From the NCBI GenBank assembly GCA_024516155.1, contig JAJJXM010000049.1:372001-436000 (forward strand): a DNA stretch of 64,000 nt, in the 5' to 3' direction. The position numbers and the translations under genes are program-made. Below are positions 20,001 to 30,188 of the stretch, in pieces (position 1 is the stretch's first letter; the number at the start of each line of letters is the position of its first letter). A model generated the notes under the pieces. The model made no database searches. It saw only the letters and a program-made list of their open reading frames with translations, and was not told the DNA's origin. The DNA comes from Pyronema omphalodes (taxonomy: Eukaryota; Ascomycota; Pezizomycetes; Pezizales; Pyronemataceae).

Positions 20001-21289
20001 AGGGGTTGATATGGGTACCAGACGACCATGAGTTGCGGCTACGGCTCCTACATGACCACCATGATGCACTCGTTGCGGGACACCCAGGGCGGGCAAGGAC
20101 CTTGGAGCTAATCAGTAGGAATTATTATTGGCCTCAGCAACGCCAATATGTCAACCGATACGTAGACCACTGCGATACCTGCAAAAGGATTAAGCCAGTT
20201 AGGCACGCTCCTTTCGGGCTCCTGAAGCCCTTACAGCCACCATCGAGGCCGTGGGATTCGGTGTCCATGGATTTTATCACTGGACTTCCGTCAAGAGGAG
20301 GAAACAACGCCCTATGGGTAATTGTGGATCGGTTCACGAAGATGGCTCACTTCGTGGCCTGTGCGGATACGATGGGGCCAAAGGAACTGGCGGATGGATT
20401 CCTGAGGCATGTGGTCAGGGCCCACGGACTTCCTAACGATATCGTCTCCGACCGCGGGTCTCTATTCACCTCGACGTTTTGGAAGCGAGTGATGGGGGCA
20501 ATCGGGACGTCAAGGAAGCTCAGCACAGCATTCCACCCCGAGACCGACGGACAGACCGAACGCACGAACGCCACCCTCGAACAGTACCTGCGGGCGTACT
20601 GCAATTACCAGCAGGACGACTGGGAAAAGCTACTCCCAATGGCGGAGTTTTGCTATAACAACACTCAATCCGAGACAACGAAGGTTACCCCCTTTTTCGC
20701 GAATTATGGGTATCATCCGCGGTTCCCACCCAGCCTGGGAAAAATAGAAGGAGGATTCCCGGAGGTGGCGGAATACGTCTCAGCCCTCACCAACCTCCAC
20801 CGGGAACTACAGGCAGAAATCGGATATGCACAGGATGCCCAGGCAGAACAGGCAAATCGGAAGAGACACCCGGATCCCGTACTCAGGGAGGGTGATAGGG
20901 TGTGGTTGCGGAGGAAAAACGTGAAGACAACTCGCCCATCCAGCAAGTTGGATTACAAGCTGATGGGACCATACACCATCCTCGAGCGCGTGGGAACAAG
21001 AGCGTATAAATTGGATCTCCCCGCCAGTGTGAAAATACACCCCGTATTCCACATCTCATTGCTCGAGCTGGCTCAACCTACTCTTACACCGATCCCCGGG
21101 CACGTCCAACCTCCTCCCCCACCAATTGTTATTGAAGACGAAGAGGAATGGGAAGTGGAGGAGATAGTTGATTCCCGCTATCATCGGAACAGACTCCAGT
21201 ATCGTGTACGTTGGACGGGATTCCCTGACCCCGACCGAACTTGGTACCCATCGGAGAACTTCACGAATTCCCCCGACGCTATCCGATGA
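17023..21289 (+). pseudogene. GyC pol polyprotein with one frameshift
   Basis: Domains in order: aspartic protease (VDCGATENFID, about 17206); an acidic spacer with four or five NDPFRMQ-containing repeats (17930-18200); reverse transcriptase ([45 protein letters not shown], 18644-18970); RNase H (ETDASDYAIGAV, DHKNLEYWTTKKDLNLRQAR); integrase with H-H-C-C (GHPGRARTLELIS then HCDTCKRIK) and the D,D,E core (DFITGLP, VSDRGSLF, TDGQTERTNATLEQYL); GPYTILERVG; and a chromodomain (EEWEVEEIVDSRYH, WTGFPDPDRTWYP). The -1 frame from gag runs to about 18600, where a sixth G shifts it; from 18644 pol is open to TGA at 21287. Apart from that base the polyprotein looks functional. Confidence 0.93.
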
Positions 21290-22275
21290 TTTCACACAAC
21301 CTACCCAAGAAAACCGGCCCCAAGGTTGTAAAAACCATGGCTAGCCCCATAAACCCCGAGAACGACCAACACTCCGGCGGCTGGTACCGCCAGGATGCCC
21401 CACCACCGACAACCACGTATCCCCCACACGATGCCCAACACTGGACCTTCTGTTACGACGACTACTGCGCCACACATCGACAATCGAAAGAGAACCACAA
21501 CTATTTTCCAACCGCTGGACGGGAAGGAACCAACGAATGCAACTGCGGACGGACGCACGATCCCGAGTTAGAGGCTGTGATCCGCAGGAAACATCTGGAC
21601 GTTCGGAAGGCCTGTCGGGCCTGGCAGCGAGGAAAGAGGGTCTGCTACGACTGTGGGTTTCTGGTTAACATGGACGGCCATGAAGCCAGATGCGGCGCCA
21701 CAGGGCCTGCCCGCTCCTCGACAACTCCCGCTCCGACACCGGATGAACCGACCCCCGTCCCGGAGAAGGACCAACAACACCCCAACGGGGAACAGCCACC
21801 AACAGCACCCGAGCTGGTCTCGGAAACCTCGAGCGAGACTTTGATGGAGAAGAGGTACGTCCCTGTCTACCTCATGTCCCCGAACAGGGACCCCGAACGA
21901 CTCGCGATAAACCTCTCTTTCTACGGACCACCCACAGGAAAGGAAGAAGTGCCACCACCGACCCACACCCCACCGCCATTCGAGGGGTCCTCGTTGCCGG
22001 AGCACTCCAGCACTGGTTTCGGAGGAGACTCTCCCCGCCGCCAACGACTATCCGGCAGATGCCGCCGCCAGAACCGCAATCACCGTCGGCAGCGACAACC
22101 CCGACCTCGTCCCCATGGGGAACCTCAGACAAGCCTCGTCGGAGTCTCGGCCTGGAGGGGGGAGCTACTGTCACGAACCGCTAGGGATATGCTTCTGGGA
22201 GATATTGTAACCACAGCTGGGCTGTGGTTCGTGGGTGTGACGCTGGGGATGGCGTACGTCACGGTTAGGGTTTAA
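21286..22275 (+). CDS. GyC ORF3: Cys/His-rich protein encoded after pol
   Basis: The ATG at 21286 overlaps the pol TGA as ATGA. A second in-frame ATG in good context (AAAACCATGG) is at 21337. The conserved domain follows: HWTFCYDDYC then H with QSK; NECNCGRTHDPELEAVIR; KACRAWQRGKRVCYDCGF; LVNMDGHEARCG. Later come AINLSFYG and a basic, Arg-rich C-terminus. The frame runs through the polypurine tract into the 3' LTR to a stop at 22275, so the last 35 or so codons are LTR-derived. GyB ORF3 is the same protein. I know no named family for it; zinc coordination is inferred from the Cys/His spacing. Confidence 0.8.
   Translation: MISHNLPKKTGPKVVKTMASPINPENDQHSGGWYRQDAPPPTTTYPPHDAQHWTFCYDDYCATHRQSKENHNYFPTAGREGTNECNCGRTHDPELEAVIRRKHLDVRKACRAWQRGKRVCYDCGFLVNMDGHEARCGATGPARSSTTPAPTPDEPTPVPEKDQQHPNGEQPPTAPELVSETSSETLMEKRYVPVYLMSPNRDPERLAINLSFYGPPTGKEEVPPPTHTPPPFEGSSLPEHSSTGFGGDSPRRQRLSGRCRRQNRNHRRQRQPRPRPHGEPQTSLVGVSAWRGELLSRTARDMLLGDIVTTAGLWFVGVTLGMAYVTVRV
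22154..22168 (+). other. polypurine tract of GyC
   Basis: GGAGGGGGGAGCTAC directly before the TGTCAC of the 3' LTR, the same layout as GyB. Confidence 0.75.
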
Positions 22276-22915
22276 GCGAAGAGGTGGAGCTAGGGCTAGG
22301 CGAGAGGAGTTAGGGTTAAGCGAGGGACAAGGGGGTAAGTGCGGGGTGGAACGAGGAGGGTTTCCTCGAGGTTTGGAATATGTTTTGCTTATGTTTTGTA
22401 TCGTGTTTTGCTTATGTTTTGTATTATGTTTTGCTTATGTTTTGTATTATGTTTTGGTTTATGTTTGTATTGTGTTTTAGTTAGGTTTTGGGAGTCACGG
22501 TGGAGCGAAGGGTGTCTCATGATGGATGGAATATCTGCGGGTCAGATAAGTTGGGAAATCACATGAGCACAGGGACAAAGGTATATAAGGGGACATTTGT
22601 ATTTCATTAGTCTAGTACGCAATCAATTATCTATCTACACAATCCTATCTACACACTGCAGTTCTATCATCTAAACCGTGACCGCAAACCCAGCCCATCC
22701 CAACATACTTACCCATCCCGAATACCCACCTATCCTCCCACCCAGATCCCCATCCGACGATTCTATCAGAGGCAACGCTGCAGGGACATCCTGTGTACAA
22801 GGTAAGTACTGCCTGAGCCCGTGACTAACTCACCTAGAAGTCCAGAGCCGAACCCGATTGCATAGCAATCCGACGGTTGTATCGCCTGTCGACCGTGTGT
22901 AGCCGGATTTTGACA
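22169..22915 (+). repeat. GyC 3' LTR
   Basis: 747 bp, the same length as the 5' LTR and nearly identical. Followed by the target duplication TGTTG at 22916-22920. Confidence 0.95.
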
Positions 22916-25900
22916 TGTTGGGGGGGGGGCGTGTTGGGGTGGCAGAGGTAGCTAATTTCGCGAGTTGGTCCGCTTCTTCATTTCCGATGATATTGGTGTG
23001 CCCGGGCACCCAGTGGAGGTGGATAGAGGTGCCCGTTCGTTGGAGGAGGGTGTGAGCGAGGTTATGGATGGCGATCGCAGTCTCTTGGCCAGGGCCTGGG
23101 GAGAGTGTGGTGGCTCTGGTGACGGCGGCCTGATTGTCCGTAAAGAGGTGGAGTTCGCGGTATTGCAAGCGTTCGCGGCGGATGTGTAACGAGCAAGTGT
23201 GAATGCATTCTTCGATTGCTTTGAGTTCCGCATCAAAGACTTCGCTTGTTGTGCCCATTGGGATTGACTTTCGGATGTTTGTGTTGAAGCCGTGGGATAC
23301 GTAGAAGCCGGCACCGACAGAGTTGTCGAGTTTCGATCCGTCGGTGTATGCTATGATGGTATTGGGAGAGCTTCGTAGACGGTGTAGTAGGATGTAGTGT
23401 TCTGTCTCGGCGGCGTCTTTCGATTGGGCGGGGAGGTGTCTCGTCATCGGAGGTTCCATCCATGGAGTTGGGTCTGGCCGGGCCGTGTCTTCTATGGTAG
23501 TTGTCGGCCGTATCCAATGTCGGAGGGAGGAGATCACCGATGTTAGGCGAGTGATTGGACGTGATTCGGAGGACCAGTCGCAATCATATTCACCCGGGGA
23601 CTGTATGGCGTTGTTGAAATGGTTTGGGATGGGGTAGGAGGAGGGGCAGCGTGAGACGACGGGGTGGGAGGGGTGTAGGGATAGGAGCCTCAGAGCATAT
23701 TTTCGTTGTTTGTGATTTAGGCGTACTGACACTGGTGGCAGTGCAGCTTCGTTATGTAGGGCGGGGATGGGAGTTGAGGGGAAGGCGTTGAGTATGCGTC
23801 GTATGGCTTTGTTTTGTTGTAGCTGTAGTTTCCGTTCGAAAGATTTCTGACCGGACCACCAGATTTCTGCACCAAAGTCGGCCCTCGATAGGACACAGGA
23901 TCGGTAAAGAGTGCGTACCGCCGCAGGTGACAAGCCAGTTTCGTACCGAGCGAGGCTGCGGAGGGCATTGAAGGTCCTAGAGGCATGCATGAGTCTTGTT
24001 TCTACGTGATGTTTGAAGGACAGTTTTCTATTGAAGAAGATTCCGATCCAGCGGACTACGTCCTGCTTGCCGTTGGGTGTTCCCGGGGAGACTCGAGTTC
24101 CGTTTGGTAGTGTCACACAGATCGAGTCATTGATGTCGTCTTTCTGTGCTCGGTGGAAGTGCAGCATTTCCGACTTCGAGTCGTCGAACGCCACCGCATT
24201 GTTGTGCGCCCACCGAAAAGCGACTTTTGCTGCTGCTTCAAGGGTGCGGGCGTTCGTTTCGCGTGATCGACCGTGACATACTATTGCTACATCATCGATG
24301 TAACTGGGGGTCCATAAGGAGGGGTTGTGATGGTTGAGGGCGTCGAAGAGTGGGCGAAGGTAGATTAGGAAGAGAATCGGGGAGGCGGGAGAGCCCTGGG
24401 GGATACCAGTGCGAATCGGTCTTTGAATGTCTGTTTTTCCGTCAAAGGAGAGGGCTGTCGTTCTGTCGTTGAGGAAGGATTCACACCAGCGGACCACCGG
24501 CGTCGGGCATCCCAGGTTGCGCATGGTTGCCGTTAGTCTCGTCGCTGAGACGTTATCGAAGGCCCCGCGGACGTCAAGAAAAAGGGTTGATGTTACTAAT
24601 TTTTGTCGCATGTGGCTTTCGATATCGTGAGTCAGCGCCATAGCTGCGTCTATGGCTGATCGTTTCGGACGCCCGCCGATTTGGTCGTCGTGCAATAGGT
24701 CCTGTGTTTCGGCGATTTGGCTAAGTCTGGAGGCCATCAATTTTTCTAGTACTTTTCCCATGCAATTTAGGAGCGCTATGGGTCGGTAGGCTTTGATGGA
24801 GCTGTAGTTGGGTTTGTTAGGTTTTGGAATAACTACCGTGGTAGCTTCCCTCCAGCATTTCGGCTGGTAACCTATTTCCCCTAACGTGGCATACAAAGTT
24901 GTTAGTTCTTTAGGGATGACTTCCATCGTTCGTCGAAGGCACAGGAACGTTATCCCATCTGGTCCCGGGGCTTTCTTAGGTGACGAGGACGAGATGGCGA
25001 GGGCAACTTCCTTTTCAGTGAACGTGGTCCAGGGAAGGGGGGTTTTGTTGTTAGCGGGGGGGTTGATTGGGGCGGATGGGGGGGGGGGGAAGAGAGCTTG
25101 GAAAGCTGTCATTTTACCGGGGAAGTCGGTATGGGTTGTAGTGACGCCGTTTTCTGTCTTGGTGATAGGGGGGGTTAGTTGTGTTTTTTGGGGATTGGTA
25201 TATCTGAAAGCTGCCCATATATCCTGACCCTCTGCCTGGGACAAGTATTCTTTCCAGAGCTTGTCTTTGGCGTGTCGTACAGCTCTGTAGTGGGCATTTC
25301 TGAAGCTGCGGTAGGCGTTCAGAGCGTCCTCGGATCTGTAGAGTTTCCACCTCTTTCTAGCCTGAGACATCGCCGCCTTCGTGTCTTTCAGCTCTTGAGT
25401 CCACCATCGTTTTGCTCGGGGGGAATACTGGACGAGAGGGGTTGCTGTTCGTGCGGCTTGGGCGCGAAAAGCGACTTTTGCTGCTGCTTCAAGGGTGCGG
25501 GCGTTCGTTTCGCGTGATCGACCGTGACATACTATTGCTACATCATCGATGTAACTGGGGGTCCATAAGGAGGGGTTGTGATGGTTGAGGGCGTCGAAGA
25601 GTGGGCGAAGGTAGATTAGGAAGAGAATCGGGGAGGCGGGAGAGCCCTGGGGGATACCAGTGCGAATCGGTCTTTGAATGTCTGTTTTTCCGTCAAAGGA
25701 GAGGGCTGTCGTTCTGTCGTTGAGGAAGGATTCACACCAGCGGACCACCGGCGTCGGGCATCCCAGGTTGCGCATGGTTGCCGTTAGTCTCGTCGCTGAG
25801 ACGTTATCGAAGGCCCCGCGGACGTCAAGAAAAAGGGTTGATGTTACTAATTTTTGTCGCATCTGGCTTTCGATATCGTGAGTCAGCGCCATAGCTGCGT

Positions 25901-27559
25901 CTATGGCTGATCGTTTCGGACGCCCGCCGATTTGGTCGTCGTGCAATAGGTCCTGTGTTTCGGCGATTTGGCTAAGTCTGGAGGCCATCAATTTTTCTAG
26001 TACTTTTCCCATGCAATTTAGGAGCGCTATGGGTCGGTAGGCTTTGATGGAGCTGTAGTTGGGTTTGTTAGGTTTTGGAATAACTACCGTGGTAGCTTCC
26101 CTCCAGCATTTCGGCTGGTAACCTATTTCCCCTAACGTGGCATACAAAGTTGTTAGTTCTTTAGGGATGACTTCCATCGTTCGTCGAAGGCACAGGAACG
26201 TTATCCCATCTGGTCCCGGGGCTTTCTTAGGTGACGAGGACGAGATGGCGAGGGCAACTTCCTTTTCAGTGAACGTGGTCCAGGGAAGGGGGGTTTTGTT
26301 GTTAGCGGGGGGGTTAATTGGGGCGGATGGGGGGGGGGGGGGAAGAGAGCTTGGAAAGCTGTCATTTTACCGGGGAAGTCGGTATGGGTTGTAGTGACGC
26401 CGTTTTCTGTCTTGGTGATAGGGGGGGTTAGTTGTGTTTTTTGGGGATTGGTATATCTGAAAGCTGCCCATATATCCTGACCCTCTGCCTGGGACAAGTA
26501 TTCTTTCCAGAGCTTGTCTTTGGCGTGTCGTACAGCTCTGTAGTGGGCGTTTCTGAAGCTGCGGTAGGCGTTCAGAGCGTCCTTGGACCTGTAGAGTTTC
26601 CACCTCGTTCTAGCCTGAGACCTCGCCGCCTTCGTGTCTTTCAGCTCTTGAGTCCACCATCGTTTTGCTCGGGGGGAATACTGGACGAGAGGGGTTGCTG
26701 TTCGTGCGGCTTGGGCGATGGCTTTTTGGATCGAGGCTGCCCACTCATCCAGGTTCGCTTTCGTTGGGTTGGACTTGTAGGAGTGCCATGTCGGGGAGAG
26801 CTCTGCCGTTACTTGGAGGAGTGCGCTGGAGAATTCCTCCCAGTTGGTGCGCTTCCGATTCAAGCGTGGTTGCTGGTCGACGTACTCGATATCCGGGTGT
26901 TGGGATCGGATTTGAAATCTGATGACCTCGTGGTCCGAACCCGTCGCTGCTTCGTCGTCTATGCACCAATTTTGAACTGCGTTTGCCATGGCGGGCGATG
27001 ACAGTGTGAGGTCTAGGACTGAGGATCCTCGTCCTGTCTTGTAATAGTATGTGGGTGTGTCCGGGGTGTTCGCCAAGCACCATCCTTCTTCCTCTATTAG
27101 GCGTACGAGTTCCTCCGCACGAGCCATGTGTTTGTAATGGCTGTTCCAGAGAGGATGGTGGGCGTTCATGTCACCCGTTAGTACACACCGGCTGGGTAGT
27201 TGGAGGGGGTTCAACGAGCGGGGGATTGTGAATAGGCGTGTTCTGGAGTCCCATTCATTGTATATGTTAATGAGGTAGAAAGGGGGAATGAGGGGGGTTT
27301 GGACTTCGAGTATCTGCATGTCAGGGTCAGAGCAGATATCGGGGCGGGGGGTAACTTGTAGGAAAGGGTTTAAACGAGAGACATAGGCTGCCGTTCTTAT
27401 CGTTGCGCCATGGGGGGAGGGGGGAATGAGTGTTAGGAAGTTGGGATGGGAGGTAACGAATGTTGGGTTCTTAATGTTTGTTTCTTGCAGCAGGATAATG
27501 TCTGCTCTTGCTCCGGCGGTGTTCAGGAGCGTATTTAGAGCATTGGTGCTTCTGTTCAT
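22916..27559 (-). pseudogene. LinB ORF2: endonuclease, reverse transcriptase, RNase H
   Basis: The first ATG is at 27559, but the frame is open upstream to just past the ORF1 stop and already encodes ISHNMNRS, the conserved start of the endonuclease; a non-ATG start is likely. Endonuclease motifs: ILLQETN, LTGDMNAHHPLW, SSVLDLTLSS, GSDHEVI. Reverse transcriptase motifs: AYRPIALLNCMGKVLEK, TLFLDVRGAFDN, GIPQGSPASPILF, SYIDDVAIV. RNase H: AYTDGSKLDNSVGAGF, FTDNQAAV, HWVPGHTNIIGNEEADQLA. Together these indicate the Tad1/I group. A 417-residue segment including all RT motifs through YIDD is duplicated in tandem. A G14 tract (26329-26342) breaks the frame in one copy; the other copy has G12 and stays open. 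Confidence 0.9.
24214..26715 (-). repeat. in-frame tandem duplication in LinB ORF2 (2 x 1,251 bp)
   Basis: Copies 24214-25464 and 25465-26715 differ by only a few bases (for example in the poly-G length and near 25307/26558). 1,251 is divisible by three. The junction has a GCG microhomology at about 25461-25468. Confidence 0.93.
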
Positions 27560-27602
27560 GTTATGTGATATGACATGAATGGTTGCTGCCGACTGTGTCT
27601 GT

Positions 27603-29403
27603 TTATGGATCAGTCATGATAGTGTTATCGGTGGGGATGTCTTCGGGGTTCGAGCGGGGGAAGCGGGTTTTGTCCCAAGCTGCCTTTACTACCGCAATGC
27701 GCGTTGGGCATTTGGGGTGAAATGCTGGGTGGTTGGCGTCAGCGTTGGGATCTTTTGCGCAGTTTGCACAACGGGGGGGAATGTGATGGCATGGTTTGCC
27801 TTTTCTGTGGGGGCATTCGGGGCAAAGGTGGAGTTCGGTGGGGTGGTTAGCTGTACAGATTGCACAGATGGGGTCGGAGGTTTTGGGGCAGAGGGCGTGG
27901 TGGTGTCCGAAGTGGAGGCACCTACGGCACTGGTCCGTGGAACATGACGAGTGATAATCCGTGACTTTGCGCGGTTCATAGCGGATAATAACCTTCTTGC
28001 GCTTGAGCATGCGCGCATCTTCTGCCGTCTTTAGGGCGATCATGATGCTAGAAGCGGTCTTACCAACTCGCTTATCGGGATGTGTTATGTAGCGGGGGGG
28101 TTGTGTCAAGCGAACCGCGTTATTGAGTTCGATTTCATTTTGGAGGGCTGTCATGCCTTCCGGGGTGTCTGGGTACACGTCTAGCGGGATGCTATGTACG
28201 GTGAGTTTGTGCCATTTTTCGGCGATTTGGGGGTCTTTGAGGGTCATGTGGACTGCCTGTGCAGCGTCTTTCATGACTGGCAGGAATTGGGAGACCTCGG
28301 TCTCGGTTGTGTCTGCGGGAAACGTAAGGAGCAGGTTGCCTCCAGCGTTTTTCCTCACGGTCACTACGGCGATGGTGTTGGGTGCCTCTGCCTCTCGGAG
28401 AGCCCTATTAACCATGTTACCTACTTGGACCTTTGCCTCGTCCGTCAAGTTTTCTGGATCAGGACATGGGAGGATAACGGTCACTGGGCGGTTGTTTTGT
28501 GGGGTAGGGTTGGCTTTTTTGGGGGTGGGTGCGGGATTCTTGGGGGGGGCGGGGGTGGGGTTTGTTTTGTGGGGGGGGGGCGCGGGCTTTCTGTCCGAAT
28601 AGCCTACCTGGGACGTCCGGTTCGGACCAGGCTGCGTTGGGTTCACTGGGGGGAAAGGCGGGGGAGGGGGGGAGGGGAATGTTGTTTTTGGTGAGGGTGT
28701 CCTCAGCTGTGAAGCAGCGGGTTTTCCAGTAGTTGATAAGGGCAGTGGTTTGTGCGTCAGAGGGGGGATTGGGGATGGGGGATGATTCAATGCGTTGGGA
28801 AGGTTTGTAGTTGGGGACCAGAGTGCGCAGCATGTCTTGGGTTTCGCGCATGATGGCTCGGTCTCTGTCCATGATTCTGAAAGCCTTCGTGATCCTGTCG
28901 TTTGTGTGTCTGTCGGTTTCTCTGGCGGTGTCGGCGTATGTTGCCACTGCCGAAAGGAGACGTTCAGCGAGGTGGATCGGAAGGGTCATTGTTTCGGCCC
29001 TGGAGGTGGATTGAGCTGTGCGCAGGGCTTCTTGAATGCCCGTTTCGTAGACCAGGGCGGATTCGGAGGATGCGTCGGTGGTGGATGGGGCGCCGCGTTT
29101 AAGGGGTACGGTTGCCTGTGGAAAGGTATCCCGGACTCGGATCGTGTGTTGCGTGCGGGGTGACGTAACGGGTGGGGCACGGTTGCACGGAGTGGGTTCG
29201 GGGGTGGACGTACGACGTACGGGGGAGGGAGTCGGGGAGGGTTCGTCGAGTTCACTGAGGTCGGAGTCCAAGTTCATCGTGTCGGCGGGGTCGGTTCCAT
29301 CATGAGGCTCTGCTCTAGCGTGTTTGCTAAGGCCGAGCGTGGGGAGGGGAGGTTTGTCGGGCGGGAGGGTTTTCTTCCTCGCAGCGGACGCGCGAGTTGC
29401 CAT
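27603..29403 (-). pseudogene. LinB ORF1 (zinc-knuckle protein), frameshifted at a G10 tract
   Basis: An ATG at 29403 (MATRASAARKKTL) begins a Pro-rich, partly helical N-terminal half that runs to about 28580. There a C10 tract on the coding strand (G28571-28580 on plus) breaks the frame. The remainder continues in a second frame to TAA at 27603 and ends in three knuckle-like modules (CRRCLHFGHHHALC, CAICTANHPTELHLC, and a final CANC...C). The layout parallels LinA ORF1, with weak sequence similarity outside the knuckles. The ORF1 stop overlaps the region from which the ORF2 frame is open. Confidence 0.85.
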
Positions 29404-29570
29404 TGAGGATGGAGACAGGTTGATTAGGATGATTTGACTGGGGGAAGGAGTGGAGTTCGATTGCGGAGGATGTGGTTGATGATGGGGGTTGATGGAGGTC
29501 GTAGCCGAGTGCACCTTCAGGGGCCCGGATTCTCTGTCTTCACCGTTCACACGACGAAAAAGAGGGGGCC

Positions 29571-30188
29571 TGGTCTGTAGATGCTACGGCTAGGTAATTT
29601 GACGTCGCTGATGACGATTTCGCACGAAAATCGGTGGATTTCCGCGTTGTTGTGGCGATAGCTGGGGGGGGCGGTCGAACTCGAGGTGATATGTGTAGTG
29701 CTAAAATTTGCTTGGATGGCTATGTGATGGAGGTGGAAGTTGACATCCTGGCTATATGTAGCCCTCGTCTCCGTGGCAATTTCTCTCATCAGTCAATCAG
29801 TTCACTTCGTTGTCCACCTCCACCTTTGTTTCCTCTTTCTCTTCGAGTGACCTTTCAAAAGAAATCTTACTAAGATGTCCCACTCATGGAAAATGCTAAA
29901 TGCAGGAGTTGTTGCAACCTCTACAGTGAAGGGCCGCGGTTTGATGGCCATTGACTGTTCTGTTGCAGGGCCAAGCCTCACGGGTAGCCTTATATCATCC
30001 TTAGCACACTTGTTCTATGTGTTTGGTGAAGTACGAACCAAGAACATGTCTAGAAGATGTAACAATAACGACTATAATTAGTCTAGTCCTCACAAAACAA
30101 CCAAAAAGAAAATGTCAACAGCTTGAATTAGATACAGGTAGCGTCACCAATGACTGTCTGTAACTTGAGCTCACCACTCCGCCGTTGA
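29571..30188. other. intergenic stretch between LinB and the NLR gene
   Basis: I see no gene or repeat. Short open frames (for example 29875-30081) lack homology or codon regularity. The uncertain 5' edge of LinB falls at its left end. Confidence 0.5.

Larger units (their letters stand above)
15119..22915 (+). mobile_element. GyC: nearly intact Ty3/Gypsy chromovirus
   Basis: Two 747-bp LTRs (15119-15865 and 22169-22915) are flanked by TGTTG (15114-15118 and 22916-22920). The LTRs differ at only about five or six positions by eye, so the insertion is recent, and there is no sign of heavy C-to-T (RIP) mutation. The internal order is self-priming site, gag, pol in the -1 frame, ORF3, polypurine tract. 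Only one disabling change was seen: an extra G in a G6 run at about 18596-18601, at the start of the reverse transcriptase. It interrupts LinB ORF2. Confidence 0.96.
13994..29570 (-). mobile_element. LinB: long Tad1-like LINE, interrupted by GyC
   Basis: On the minus strand: ORF1 (29403 to 27603), ORF2 with apurinic-type endonuclease, reverse transcriptase and RNase H (27559 to 22916), the GyC insertion, the ORF2 C-terminus (15118 to 14565), a 3' region with A-rich blocks, and a 25-base poly(A) (T13994-14018 on plus). The 5' boundary is uncertain; I place it near 29,570 because nothing element-like follows, and I found no convincing target-site duplication. It carries an in-frame 1,251-bp tandem duplication within ORF2 and three homopolymer frameshifts, so it is inactive as it stands. 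Confidence 0.88.
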
